64,000 nucleotides of DNA from F-183 sp964627455 (GTDB lineage: Bacteria; Acidobacteriota; Terriglobia; Bryobacterales; Bryobacteraceae). A program made the translations under genes and the position numbers. Each line of letters opens with the position of its first letter. Positions within the stretch are counted from its first letter, which is position 1. The stretch is from contig CAZVKC010000017.1 of NCBI GenBank assembly GCA_964627455.1, positions 42,983-106,982 on the forward strand, given 5' to 3'. A model generated the notes under the pieces. The model saw nothing but the letters and a program-made list of their open reading frames with translations. It was not told where the DNA came from and made no database searches. Below, piece by piece: positions 1-8,942 of the stretch.

Positions 1-743
1 CGCAATTGTGGATGTTTCGATAGCTCGTCGCCAATGATCACCAACCGCAGCTTCCTGTAGATCGGATGGGTTTCGAGTTCCCCGCGCAGCACCGCGAAGG
101 CTTCCACCAGCCTTGGAATGTTTTTCTGCGCCCGGATCGTCCCGGCGTAGAGAACATACGGATAGTCGACCTGATAGCGCTCGAGCAGCAGTTCCCGAAG
201 CCGCAGATCGTCGGCAACATCCGAACGCATGAAAACAGGATCCGGCGCGTTGTAGATTACGCGTATTCTCTCTGAAGGAACCCCCATGACGGTCTGGATG
301 TCACGCTTGGTGGACTTCGACACCGTAATCACGCGGTCCGCACGTAGCAGTCCACGCCGGAAGCGGTACGCTTTCCAATCGCTATTGACCGTGCGCGCCG
401 GCGGATACAGAAGGCTCGACATGTCATGCACGGTCACCACATAAGGCTTCGGCATGAAGATCGGAATCGCGTTCAACGGCGTATGGTACACGTCCGCATT
501 GAGAGAACGCAGGAACAGAGGGAAGCGAATGTCTTCCAGGCGATCCTGGTCCGGACGGTCGTAAACAACAGCGTCAAGCCCCTTGGGGATCTCCGGCTGA
601 TCGGCCTTCCGGACCACGACCTTGTACTCGACATCCGCCATCCCGACGGACGGGAAGTTTTCGAGCAGGTTCCGAATGTGCGTACCGATGCCGAAGTCAC
701 GCAGGTGACGGGCGTCGAAGGCAACTCGGAGAGGGCGGGACAC
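1..743 (-). CDS. Glycosyltransferase family 4 protein, 3' end cut by window edge
   Basis: The minus strand reads without a stop from a GTG at 743 to the window edge (247 codons, C-terminus missing). The N-terminus (RVAFDARHLRDFGIGTHIRN) is the nucleotide-sugar glycosyltransferase start found in GT4 enzymes, with a glycine loop after the first strand. Later come VYHTPLNAIP, VVTVHDMSSL, ADRVITVSKSTKRD and YVLYAGTIRAQKNIPRLVEAF, the usual order of the GT-B N-domain, linker and start of the C-domain. The catalytic EX7E segment lies beyond the edge. It begins 5 bases after the glyA stop and is probably last in the lpxB-rpiB-glyA run. Transfer of a sugar to a lipid-linked or surface glycan is a family-level inference; substrate unknown. 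Confidence 0.82.
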   Translation of the reverse strand, partial: MSRPLRVAFDARHLRDFGIGTHIRNLLENFPSVGMADVEYKVVVRKADQPEIPKGLDAVVYDRPDQDRLEDIRFPLFLRSLNADVYHTPLNAIPIFMPKPYVVTVHDMSSLLYPPARTVNSDWKAYRFRRGLLRADRVITVSKSTKRDIQTVMGVPSERIRVIYNAPDPVFMRSDVADDLRLRELLLERYQVDYPYVLYAGTIRAQKNIPRLVEAFAVLRGELETHPIYRKLRLVIIGDELSKHPQL

Positions 744-748
744 GGCGT

Positions 749-2035
749 CTAGGCTACCGTGGATCCGGCCAGTTTCCAGCTGTACAGCGGATACTTGGCA
801 GTCAAGGCTTTGACTCTGGACCGGGCGGCAGCCAGAGCGGCTTCGTCGTCCTTTCCGGAAATCACGCTCGAAATGATCGAGCCGACCTCGCGCATATCGG
901 CTTCCTGGAAACCGCGCGTGGTCACCGCCGGGCTGCCCAGGCGGATGCCGCTCGGGTTCAGCGGCGGATTGACGTCGAACGGAATCGTGTTGCGATTCGC
1001 CGTAATCCAGGCGGCGTCGAGCGCCTTTTCCGCTTCCTTGCCGCGTACGCCCTTGGCGAACACGTCCATCAGGAACACATGCGAATCCGTGCCGCCCGAC
1101 ACGATGCGGAACCCTTCGTCCTGCAGCGAAGCGGCGAGCGTCTGCGCATTGCGGACCACCTGCTTCTGATACTCGACGAATTCCGGCTGCATCGCTTCGA
1201 GGAAGCAAACCGCCTTGGCCGCAATCACATGCACCAGCGGACCACCCTGAATGCCGGGGAACAGATTCCTGTCGATGTCCTTGGCGTACTTTTCCTTCGA
1301 CAGGATCAGGCCGGAACGCGGCCCGCGCAGCGTCTTGTGCGTGGTGCTGGTCACGATGTCCGCATGTACGCAGGGGTTGGGATAGATGCCCGCGGCGACC
1401 AGACCCGAGAAGTGCGCCATGTCGACCATCAGCACCGCGCCGACCGAATCGGCGATCTGGCGGAACTTCGCAAAATCGATGATGCGGCCGTAGGCGCTGC
1501 CGCCGGCGATGATCATCTTCGGCTTGTTCTCTTCGGCGAGCCGGGCGACTTCATCGTAATCGATGCGCTCGTCTTCCTTGCTCACGCCGTAGGGCACGAT
1601 CTTGTAGTAACGGCCCGAAAAGTTGAGGGGGTTGCCGTGCGTGAGGTGTCCGCCGTGGGACAGGTTCATGCCGAGCACGGTGTCTCCCACCTGCAGCACC
1701 GCGCCGAAGACAGCGGCGTTGGCCTGCGATCCGGAATGCGGCTGGACGTTCGCGTGTTCCGCGCCGAACAACTGCTTCGCACGGTCGCGCGCGATCGTTT
1801 CCACGTGATCGGTCGTGTCGGCGCAACCGCCGTAGTAACGCTTGCCCGGATATCCTTCGGCGTACTTGTTGGTGTAGACGCTCGCGGTCGCTTCCATCAC
1901 GGCTTCGGACGTGAAGTTCTCGCTGGCGATCAGTTCGATGCCTTCGTTCTGCCGCTCCACCTCTTTTTGAATGAGGTGATAAATATCGGGATCGACGCTG
2001 GCCAGGGGCCGCGCCATGCGTTCTTGTTCGGTCAT
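749..2035 (-). CDS. glyA: Serine hydroxymethyltransferase
   Basis: PLP enzyme converting serine and tetrahydrofolate to glycine and 5,10-methylene-tetrahydrofolate, the main cytoplasmic source of one-carbon units. The 428-residue length is normal for bacterial GlyA. It has the ELIASENFTS start, the YAEGYPGKRYYGGC substrate/PLP segment, the HGGHLTHG stretch and the lysine of TTHKTLRGPRSG that forms the Schiff base. C-terminal NTIPFDVNPPLNPSGIRLG is also typical. It lies 8 bases downstream of rpiB on the same strand and 5 bases upstream of the glycosyltransferase, so co-transcription is likely. Methylene-THF made here could feed the MetH encoded at 43040-46567. Confidence 0.97.
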   Translation of the reverse strand: MTEQERMARPLASVDPDIYHLIQKEVERQNEGIELIASENFTSEAVMEATASVYTNKYAEGYPGKRYYGGCADTTDHVETIARDRAKQLFGAEHANVQPHSGSQANAAVFGAVLQVGDTVLGMNLSHGGHLTHGNPLNFSGRYYKIVPYGVSKEDERIDYDEVARLAEENKPKMIIAGGSAYGRIIDFAKFRQIADSVGAVLMVDMAHFSGLVAAGIYPNPCVHADIVTSTTHKTLRGPRSGLILSKEKYAKDIDRNLFPGIQGGPLVHVIAAKAVCFLEAMQPEFVEYQKQVVRNAQTLAASLQDEGFRIVSGGTDSHVFLMDVFAKGVRGKEAEKALDAAWITANRNTIPFDVNPPLNPSGIRLGSPAVTTRGFQEADMREVGSIISSVISGKDDEAALAAARSRVKALTAKYPLYSWKLAGSTVA

Positions 2036-2043
2036 GTGAGAAA

Positions 2044-2487
2044 CTACTCCGCCTCCAGTTTGGCTACTTTTGCGATCCGGCGGGAATGGCGTTCCCCGCC
2101 GCTGAATGGTGTTTTCAGGAATACGTCGATCAACTGGCCGGCCGTTTCGGCGTTGGTATACCGGGCGCCCAGGGCCAGCACGTTCGCGTCGTTGTGTTCG
2201 CGCGTCAATTGCACTTCATCGGGATTGAACGCGAGCGCGGCGCGCACACCATGGACCTTATTGGCAGCGATCGACATGCCGACGCCGGTCGAGCAGACCA
2301 GGATGCCCCGCTCCGCGTCACCGCCGCTGACGGCCTCGGCTACGGGCTTGGCGTAGTCGGGATAGTCGGTCGAATCGGCGCTGTTCGTACCGTAATCGAC
2401 AACTTCGTGCCCGGCTGCGGCCAGTTGCTCGCGGATCTGCTCCTTGAGGGCATAGCCGGCGTGATCGGCGCCAATCGCTATTTTCAT
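2044..2487 (-). CDS. rpiB: Ribose-5-phosphate isomerase B
   Basis: RpiB/LacA-fold sugar-phosphate isomerase interconverting ribose 5-phosphate and ribulose 5-phosphate in the pentose phosphate pathway. The 147 residues match the family length. The N-terminal IAIGADHAGYALKE phosphate-binding segment, the catalytic cysteine in GILVCSTGVGMSIAANK and the EHNDANVLALGAR stretch are all visible. Here the cysteine sits in CSTG rather than the commoner CGTG. It lies between the M1-like gene (32 bases upstream) and glyA (8 bases downstream). An allose 6-phosphate isomerase side activity is known in the family and cannot be excluded. Confidence 0.95.
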   Translation of the reverse strand: MKIAIGADHAGYALKEQIREQLAAAGHEVVDYGTNSADSTDYPDYAKPVAEAVSGGDAERGILVCSTGVGMSIAANKVHGVRAALAFNPDEVQLTREHNDANVLALGARYTNAETAGQLIDVFLKTPFSGGERHSRRIAKVAKLEAE

Positions 2488-2519
2488 GGAATCTTCAGTT
2501 TAGCGAAGATCCGGTTCGG

Positions 2520-4487
2520 TTAGTTTTCCCGGCGCTTGCGCTCGTATGGCGTCTGGCTGTACTTGCCGGCCTCTTCGAGAGCGTTCTGCGTGTTGTCCTT
2601 GGTGCGCAACGCGAGCTTGTATTCGTTGACCGCGCGTTCCCGCTGCCCGGTCACGTCGAAGATCTTGCCCAGGTTGATGTGCGCCCAGACTTCGGTCCAC
2701 TTCGGCTCGAGATCGCCGCCCAGCGCTTCGCGGAACGAGTTCGCCGCTGTCTGGAAGTTGCTCTGGAGGAAGAACAGTTCACCCACCCGGTAATGGGCCA
2801 GCGACGAATTGCGCGCGACTTCGAGCGCCTTCTGGTATTCCTTCAGCGCCTCGGCGTATTCGCCGATTTCCGCGAACTGCTCACCCTTGCGGATGGCCAC
2901 GGCCACACGCATGTTGTTGCTGAAGCGCAGCACGTGTCCGAGAGGATCGAGGATCACGTTCTTCGGCTTGCCGAACGTTTCAATAATGAATTCCGACGAC
3001 GTGCCGACCACTTCGATGCGCTTCTCTTCCGGATTGCCTTCGGTTTCGATCTTGACGTCCACCGGCATGCGGAACGTGTCGAGATCCTGCGACACCTTGC
3101 CCATCACGCGGAAACCCTTGGTGGTGCGGAACACCGTGTATTCAAGCTTGAATTCCGGCGCGCCGCTCGATTCGATCCACTGGATGAAGAACGACCGCAG
3201 GTCCTGACCCGACATCTCTTCGGCGACCTTGCGGAAGTCATCGGTGTGGATCGACTTCCAGGCAAAGCGTTCCGGCACGGCCTTCAGCGTCTTCTTAAAT
3301 GCCTCGTCGCCGATCACATAGCGCAGCATGTGGAACACCGCGGCGCCCTTGCCCGAAGTCGCGGCCCAGTATTCCGGCGAATAATCTTCGAGGCGGCCGG
3401 CCTGGATGATCGGCGGATCCTCGACCGTGAGCGCTTCAACGAACAAATCCCGAACATCCCCTTCGATCGACGCGGGACCATTGAGGTTCTCGAGATACAG
3501 GAGTTCCGAATAGCGGGCGATGCCGTTCTGCATCCACAAATGGTTGCGCGTCACCGGCGACACGAGCGTTTCCCACCACTGGCGCGAAATCTGGTTCGCC
3601 ACCACCTTCTGGCTGGGCTGCTTGGTCAGGGCGCGCGGCGACAGGAAGATGATACCCGGAGCACTATAGCCATTTGGCGTACCGGCTTCCGTTTCCACGA
3701 CGGTCATATTCGATTGCGGCGGCAGGCCGTACATCGAGGTGAAGAACGTCATCGCCTTGCCGATTTCGTCCCCCCACGCCTGTGCGACATCCTTCGCGCT
3801 GCGCAAATAGAAAGTGCTGTTCACGCCGCCCGATGAAACACGCTGCCCTTCGCCGCGAACCACCGCGATCGAACCGGGGAACGATGGATTCTTGAATTCG
3901 TAGCTGTAAACGGTCTTCTCGCCGCCCGGCGCCTTCGCAGTCGTTTCGATGCCGCTGGCGATCACTTTGTATCCGTCGGGAACCGTGATCCGCAACTGCG
4001 CGCTGAAACGTCCCGCGGCGTAGTCGGCGACCGGAAACCAGCGAGCCGGATACATCAGGTACGCAAAATCGTTCTGGATGGAGGCGAACTTGATGCCGTA
4101 CACCGGTGAGTCTTCCTGCCCGGTGAGCCGGCCTTCATAGGTGAAAGTCAGTTGAATCGGCTTGCCCTTGGCTGCCGTATAGGGAAAGCTCAGCCGCGCG
4201 GAAAAATCCTCCTGCGAACGCGATACGCCGATCTGCCGCCCTTCCGAATCCACGACGCGAGTCACGTTCAGCGCATTGTGGAGTTCGAACACCGCCGAAC
4301 TCTGGTTGTCCTCGAGCGGGATCACGCGAGCCTGGACATTCGCGGAAATCGTTTGAGTACGTGGATTGACCTCCGCGTCGATTTGATAGTGCTCGACGCG
4401 CACACGCCCCTGGCGACGGTCCTGAGCAAAGGACGCCGTTCCAGCAAGGATCAGAACGGCAAGTAGCGTCAATCGGCTACGAAGCAT
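2520..4487 (-). CDS. M1-peptidase-like protein lacking all zinc ligands, with C-terminal TPR repeats
   Basis: Exported protein of 655 residues: signal peptide (about 1-21, ending TASFAQ), an N-terminal beta domain and a gluzincin-like middle domain, then TPR helices (about 530-640). The middle domain aligns with M1 aminopeptidases around residues 260-330. However, the HExxH zinc site reads N298-Q299-x-x-R302, and the third ligand, 18 residues on (normally E in NEGFA), is N321 in WMQNGIA. The GxMEN exopeptidase motif is also absent. Spacing is kept exactly while the ligands are replaced, so this is a conserved-fold pseudoenzyme or binding protein rather than a damaged gene. It overlaps the lpxB 3' end by 11 bases and is probably translationally coupled. 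An envelope-assembly role is only a guess. Confidence 0.85.
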   Translation of the reverse strand: MLRSRLTLLAVLILAGTASFAQDRRQGRVRVEHYQIDAEVNPRTQTISANVQARVIPLEDNQSSAVFELHNALNVTRVVDSEGRQIGVSRSQEDFSARLSFPYTAAKGKPIQLTFTYEGRLTGQEDSPVYGIKFASIQNDFAYLMYPARWFPVADYAAGRFSAQLRITVPDGYKVIASGIETTAKAPGGEKTVYSYEFKNPSFPGSIAVVRGEGQRVSSGGVNSTFYLRSAKDVAQAWGDEIGKAMTFFTSMYGLPPQSNMTVVETEAGTPNGYSAPGIIFLSPRALTKQPSQKVVANQISRQWWETLVSPVTRNHLWMQNGIARYSELLYLENLNGPASIEGDVRDLFVEALTVEDPPIIQAGRLEDYSPEYWAATSGKGAAVFHMLRYVIGDEAFKKTLKAVPERFAWKSIHTDDFRKVAEEMSGQDLRSFFIQWIESSGAPEFKLEYTVFRTTKGFRVMGKVSQDLDTFRMPVDVKIETEGNPEEKRIEVVGTSSEFIIETFGKPKNVILDPLGHVLRFSNNMRVAVAIRKGEQFAEIGEYAEALKEYQKALEVARNSSLAHYRVGELFFLQSNFQTAANSFREALGGDLEPKWTEVWAHINLGKIFDVTGQRERAVNEYKLALRTKDNTQNALEEAGKYSQTPYERKRREN

Positions 4488-5637
4488 GAGCGGAGACTTC
4501 CTTTTCCATCAGACTTTCAATGATCTCGACGGCTCTCTGCATGGGGTCGGAGCCTGTCGACAACTTTTCGGCCACCCGGGCAAGTTCGGATTTCATTTCC
4601 TCGCGCGCGGAGACGTTATCCAGGAGACGCAGCGTCTCGGCCGCCAGTTTCCCGGGCGTCATATCTTGTTGCATCAGTTCCGGCACGGCTTTCCGGCCGG
4701 CGACGAGATTCACCATCGAGTAATAGGGGACGCGAACCAGCATCTTCCCCATCAACCAACTCAAACCCGTCACTTTGTAGTAAGTCACCATCGGGCAGCC
4801 CAACAGGGCGCCTTCGACGGTTACCGTGCCGCTCGCCGCCAGCGCCACATCGGCGGCATGGAGCAGATCCCAGGTTTCGCCTTCCAATACTTGGATGGCG
4901 CCGGGCGGAAAGCGTTTCCAGAAGTTTTGCCCGGCGCGATTGGAAAATCCGGGAGGCGCACCGAGAACAAACACCGCTTTGCGATCCTTCCGGATCCGGT
5001 CGACCGTCGCGGCAAGGGTTCCCAGATGCCGGCCCGCTTCGCCCGGACGGCTTCCCGGCAACAGCGCGATCAGCGGGACGCCGTCTTCCGCGCCCACCTT
5101 CCTGCGGAACTCTTCCCGGGACATCGAGGGCTTGATCCGCCTCGGCAGCGGATGCCCGATATAGGTTGCTTTGACATCGTTGCCGCGAAAGAACTCTTCC
5201 TCAAAAGGAAAGATGCACAGCAGATGATCCACATACCGGCGCAGGATCTTGACGCGTCCTTTTCGCCACGCCCAGACCTGAGGCGCGATGAAGTAAATCA
5301 ACGGGATATTGAGAGCGTGGATGTGCGGAGCCAACCGCAGGTGGAAATCCGGGCTGTCAATCAGGATCGCCAGATCCGGCTTTTCCCGCGCGATCGCTTC
5401 CTTGAGGGTCCGGTATTCGCCATAGATCCGCGGGATGTCCTTCAGGACCTCCACCAGCCCCACCACGTTCAGAGCCTCCATCCGGATCACGGGCCGCACG
5501 CCCTCGGCGCGCATGCGTGGACCCGCACAGCCCAGGAACTCAGCGTCAGGCCAGCGGCGGCGCAACGCCTGGACGAGTCCCGAGGCGGCCAGATCGCCAG
5601 ACGATTCGCCGGCCGAAATCAGAATCTTGCGGGGCAC
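4477..5637 (-). CDS. lpxB: Lipid-A-disaccharide synthase
   Basis: GT19 enzyme that condenses UDP-2,3-diacylglucosamine with lipid X to form the lipid A disaccharide at the inner face of the inner membrane. At 386 residues it has normal length. It shows the ILISAGESSGDLAASGL start, FLGCAGPRMRAEGV, YFIAPQVWAWRKGR, the FPFEEEFF segment, LLPGSRPGEAGRHL and AASGTVTVEGALLGCPMV near the C-terminus. It is the first gene of the minus-strand run reaching the window start and is divergent from the NHL gene at 5728. Its presence, with kdsC at 47416, shows a lipid A-containing outer membrane. Confidence 0.97.
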   Translation of the reverse strand: MPRKILISAGESSGDLAASGLVQALRRRWPDAEFLGCAGPRMRAEGVRPVIRMEALNVVGLVEVLKDIPRIYGEYRTLKEAIAREKPDLAILIDSPDFHLRLAPHIHALNIPLIYFIAPQVWAWRKGRVKILRRYVDHLLCIFPFEEEFFRGNDVKATYIGHPLPRRIKPSMSREEFRRKVGAEDGVPLIALLPGSRPGEAGRHLGTLAATVDRIRKDRKAVFVLGAPPGFSNRAGQNFWKRFPPGAIQVLEGETWDLLHAADVALAASGTVTVEGALLGCPMVTYYKVTGLSWLMGKMLVRVPYYSMVNLVAGRKAVPELMQQDMTPGKLAAETLRLLDNVSAREEMKSELARVAEKLSTGSDPMQRAVEIIESLMEKEVSAHAS

Positions 5638-5687
5638 TTGTTTTCAGTGTAACGTGCCGCAACCTTAGCAAAACAATCAGAAAACCC

Positions 5688-5716
5688 TTTTCTCGGGGAC
5701 CTGGTTCTGGTATGAT
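5688..5716 (+). promoter_or_regulatory. Possible sigma-70 promoter of the NHL gene
   Basis: TGGTATGAT at 5708-5716 resembles an extended -10 box, with a weak TTTTCT hexamer at 5688-5693 and 17 bases between hexamers. It lies in the 90-base divergent gap between lpxB and the NHL gene and would leave a very short leader before the ATG at 5728. Eye-based and weak. Confidence 0.3.
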
Positions 5717-5727
5717 CGGCGCAGGCC

Positions 5728-8700
5728 ATGAAACATTTAGCTGCCATTTTGTTTTGCTCTGCGCTGACCTTGTTCGGACAATTCCGGATCGCCACGGTCG
5801 CCGGCGCAGACCACCTCCGCGAAGGGGGACCCGCCACGTCAGCCATGTTTCGGAATCCACGCGCCATGGCGGTCGACCAGCAAGGGAACGTCTATGTCGC
5901 CGACACCGAAGACCATCGGATCCGCCGCATCAGCACCACAGGCGTCATCACGACTGTGGCCGGCAACGGCACGCCCGGATATTCCGGCGACGGCGGCCGC
6001 GCTACCGCCGCACAGGTGAACACTCCCGAAGGATTAGCCGTCGATCGCAACAACGTCCTCTATATCGCCGACACCGGCAACAACCGCGTCCGCGCCGTCG
6101 ACATGGCGACCGGTATCATCCGCACGATTGCGGGCAATGGCAATCCGACCTGGCTCTCGGACGGGCTTCGCGGAACCGAGGCGCAGTTCACGCCGGTCGC
6201 GATCGTTCTCAACAACGACCTCGACATCTACATCGCCGACCGCCAGACGCCTCCGTCCCCGGCCCGCACCTACTGGCATCTGCGCAAGATCAACGCGGGC
6301 GGCGTCGTCAGCAGCATCGGTGGACCTCTCACGCAGTTCAACCCGTTGACCGGCATGTATGGCCTGGCGGTCGACAGCCAGAACACGGTGTACATCGCCG
6401 CCGGCCCCGATCTGCTCGCACTGCGCGTCAACAACATCGGCTTCGAACGCGTCGGCGGCGGACTGCCGCAACAGCAGATCGTATCGGTCGCTGTTGATCG
6501 CAACGGCATCCTGTACTACGGCGATTACTCGGACGCGCGCATCGTGCGCATTGATCCCGAAACGCAGGTGAACCAGACCATCGCCGGCGTTGGCCGCGTC
6601 GGCTTCCAGGGCGATGGCGGCCTCGCTTTCGGCCGTTCGTGGATTTCACGCGCCATTTCGATGGGCTTCGACGCCCGCGGCAATCTGTACTTCATCGACG
6701 GCGGCGCGCTCACCGACACGCGTGTTTCGGCCGGCACCGGCAATCGCCGCGTGCGCAAGATCGACACGGCCGGCATCATCAACACCATCGGCGGGTCCCT
6801 CGATCTGCCCGGTGAAAATCGCCCGCACGTCATCCGTCTGAATTCGCCTCGCGGCCTCGCCATCGACCGCACCGGCAACGTGATCATCGCCGATTCGCGC
6901 AACGACGCCGTTCGCCGTCTCAACGTCGTCACCAACACGCTCGACACTATTGCCGATTCGACCACCCCGCCCTTCCAGTTCGACACGCAGGGCGCGGGCG
7001 TTTTCGAACCGACCGGCCTTGCGATTGATCCGCTCGGCAACGTGCTGGTGGGTGAAGGTCCCAACCGGCATCGCGTGAAGCGCATCGTCGGCAACTCGCT
7101 GGTGACGGTCGCCGGCATTGACGAAGGCTGCTGTTCCGAAGGCGTTCCTGCGACGGAAGGCAAGCTCCGCTGGCCCAACGCGCTGTTCGTCGATCCCCGC
7201 GGCAACATCTTCATCGGCGATCGCGGACTGCAGACCCAACTGGGCTTCGGCTCCATTTATCGCATCAACACGAACCTCTTCATCAACACCGTCGTCACCA
7301 CTGCCCGCTCGGAAATCCCCGAGTTGGACAAGGCCGTGGATCCCCACGACATCACGATGGATGAGAACGGCAACCTGATCGTAGCCAGCGCCGCCTTCAA
7401 CAAGGTCGTGCGCATCACGCCGGACGGCATCATGCAGCCGCTCGCGGGCACAGGCGTTGCAGGCTATACCGGCGACGACGGCCAGCGCGCACTCAACGCG
7501 CGTTTGAACTATCCCACCAGCGTCGCCTACGATTCCAAAGGCAACCTCTACATCGCCGATTCCGGCAATGGCGTGATCCGCAAGGTGGACACGTTCGGCT
7601 TCATCTCGACGATCGCGGGTACGCGAGGCGGAACCGGAACCTACACCGAACTCGCCCGCGCCCTCGAGGTTCCTATCTCGCCGGTGCGCCTGGTGGTCGA
7701 CAAGAACGACAACCTGTACTTCACCGATCAGCGCGACAGCCGCGTGAAGATGCTCTTCACCGCGCAGAACGTTCCGATCTCGACCAGCATCACCGTACAG
7801 GGCGGGATTCCGCGTGTCGTGGCGCGCGTCGCCACCACCTCCGGCCTCGCCATTCAAGGCGTGACGGTGAACTTCGCGATCGTCAGCGGCGACGGTACGC
7901 TCACGGTTTCCAGCGCCGTCACCGGCCTCGATGGAACCGCATCCACCGAAGTCCGCTTCGGACCCACGCGCGACCCGATCCGCGTATCGGTTTCGGTTGC
8001 CGGATCGCAGCCGGTGATCACCACCGTGACGCCTGCCGTGCTGTCGGTCGACGCTCCGGTCATCACGTCGATCAGCGGCGCACCGCAGAGCACGCCTCCG
8101 GTCGAAGCCGTGTCCACGGGTGCAAACATCATCATCACCGGCACGAACCTGGCCCGCGCGCCTCGCGGACTCACGCCCCCCGATTACGCGCTCGGCGTCC
8201 TGCCGACCAATCTCGGCGGCACCTGCGTGCGGATCAACAACAACCCGGCATACCTGTTCAGCGTCGCGCCGACGCGCTTGAGCGTACAGGTTCCGGTCGT
8301 GCCCGCCACGGGAACCACGTTCGTCGAAGTGCTGACCAACTGCGGCACGACCGATGAGTTGAGCAGCGGATCCCGCGAGATCGCATCGCGCGGCGTGACG
8401 CCCGAGATGTACTACTACTTCGGCAACAACGTCGCGGCTGTGAACGGCGCCGGCGAACTGATCGGACCGCCGATCACCTTCTTCGGTTCCCGTTTCGTGC
8501 CCGCCAAGCCCGGCGACACGATCACCATTTACGGCTCGGGCTGGGGCGCCACCGATCCTGCTGTTGCTCCGGGCGTGATTCCCCCCGCCAACACCGGACT
8601 GGTTGCACCGATTCGCGTGATCCTCAACGGACGCGCGATTCCGGCCACCGTCAGCCAGGGGCTCGTCGCCGGAACCGCCGGCCTGTACCAGGTCACCGTG

Positions 8701-8796
8701 CGGATCCCCGACGACACGCCGGACGGCGACATTACGATCACCACAGAGGTATTCGGTGTGCTGACGCCCGCCGGCACACTGCGGGTCGCGAAGTAA
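5728..8796 (+). CDS. Secreted NHL-repeat beta-propeller protein with Solibacter-type C-terminal domain
   Basis: Protein of 1022 residues with signal peptide (MKHLAAILFCSALTLFGQ). Many NHL blades fill residues about 40-680, recognisable by the recurrent pattern V-D-x-x-G-N-(V/L)-Y-(V/I)-A-D-(T/S)-x-N-x-x-(V/I)-R-(R/K)-(I/V). An Ig/TIG-like section follows (about 690-890). The end (GDTITIYGSGWGATDP, then PATVSQGLVAGTAGLYQVTV) is the uncharacterised TIGR03437-type module abundant in Solibacter relatives. No catalytic motif is visible; the propeller probably binds protein or carbohydrate outside the cell. It is transcribed away from lpxB and precedes the ECF sigma cassette by 146 bases. The C-terminal module is the best taxonomic clue in the window. 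Confidence 0.9.
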   Translation: MKHLAAILFCSALTLFGQFRIATVAGADHLREGGPATSAMFRNPRAMAVDQQGNVYVADTEDHRIRRISTTGVITTVAGNGTPGYSGDGGRATAAQVNTPEGLAVDRNNVLYIADTGNNRVRAVDMATGIIRTIAGNGNPTWLSDGLRGTEAQFTPVAIVLNNDLDIYIADRQTPPSPARTYWHLRKINAGGVVSSIGGPLTQFNPLTGMYGLAVDSQNTVYIAAGPDLLALRVNNIGFERVGGGLPQQQIVSVAVDRNGILYYGDYSDARIVRIDPETQVNQTIAGVGRVGFQGDGGLAFGRSWISRAISMGFDARGNLYFIDGGALTDTRVSAGTGNRRVRKIDTAGIINTIGGSLDLPGENRPHVIRLNSPRGLAIDRTGNVIIADSRNDAVRRLNVVTNTLDTIADSTTPPFQFDTQGAGVFEPTGLAIDPLGNVLVGEGPNRHRVKRIVGNSLVTVAGIDEGCCSEGVPATEGKLRWPNALFVDPRGNIFIGDRGLQTQLGFGSIYRINTNLFINTVVTTARSEIPELDKAVDPHDITMDENGNLIVASAAFNKVVRITPDGIMQPLAGTGVAGYTGDDGQRALNARLNYPTSVAYDSKGNLYIADSGNGVIRKVDTFGFISTIAGTRGGTGTYTELARALEVPISPVRLVVDKNDNLYFTDQRDSRVKMLFTAQNVPISTSITVQGGIPRVVARVATTSGLAIQGVTVNFAIVSGDGTLTVSSAVTGLDGTASTEVRFGPTRDPIRVSVSVAGSQPVITTVTPAVLSVDAPVITSISGAPQSTPPVEAVSTGANIIITGTNLARAPRGLTPPDYALGVLPTNLGGTCVRINNNPAYLFSVAPTRLSVQVPVVPATGTTFVEVLTNCGTTDELSSGSREIASRGVTPEMYYYFGNNVAAVNGAGELIGPPITFFGSRFVPAKPGDTITIYGSGWGATDPAVAPGVIPPANTGLVAPIRVILNGRAIPATVSQGLVAGTAGLYQVTVRIPDDTPDGDITITTEVFGVLTPAGTLRVAK

Positions 8797-8810
8797 GGCC
8801 CTGTAACAGG

Positions 8811-8933
8811 TTTGCATTCGCCGGACGCGCATGCGCCCAGGCGTGCCGCGGCATGGATCTCTCCTCCGGGATTCGCTCGTGCGGCAGCAACCGCTCCGCG
8901 TCAGAGGAAATGAGCGTTCCGGCGAATTGCAAA
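8811..8933 (+). repeat. 123-base element bounded by 15/16-base inverted repeats, upstream of the ECF sigma gene
   Basis: TTTGCATTCGCCGGA (8811-8825) is answered by TCCGGCGAATTGCAAA (8918-8933), a reverse complement with a single inserted T. Directly after the left arm is the perfect palindrome GCGCATGCGC (8827-8836). The right arm ends at the AAAGGTG Shine-Dalgarno-like stretch (8931-8937) of the sigma gene whose ATG is at 8943. It could be a structured leader that occludes the ribosome site, or a small non-autonomous element with terminal inverted repeats. No clear target duplication is seen. Confidence 0.55.
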
Positions 8934-8942
8934 GGTGTCATC

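Noticed and set aside
6646..8832. 728-residue reading frame antisense to the NHL gene
   Set aside because: Composition of an antisense frame; the plus strand encodes clear NHL blades and the C-terminal module.
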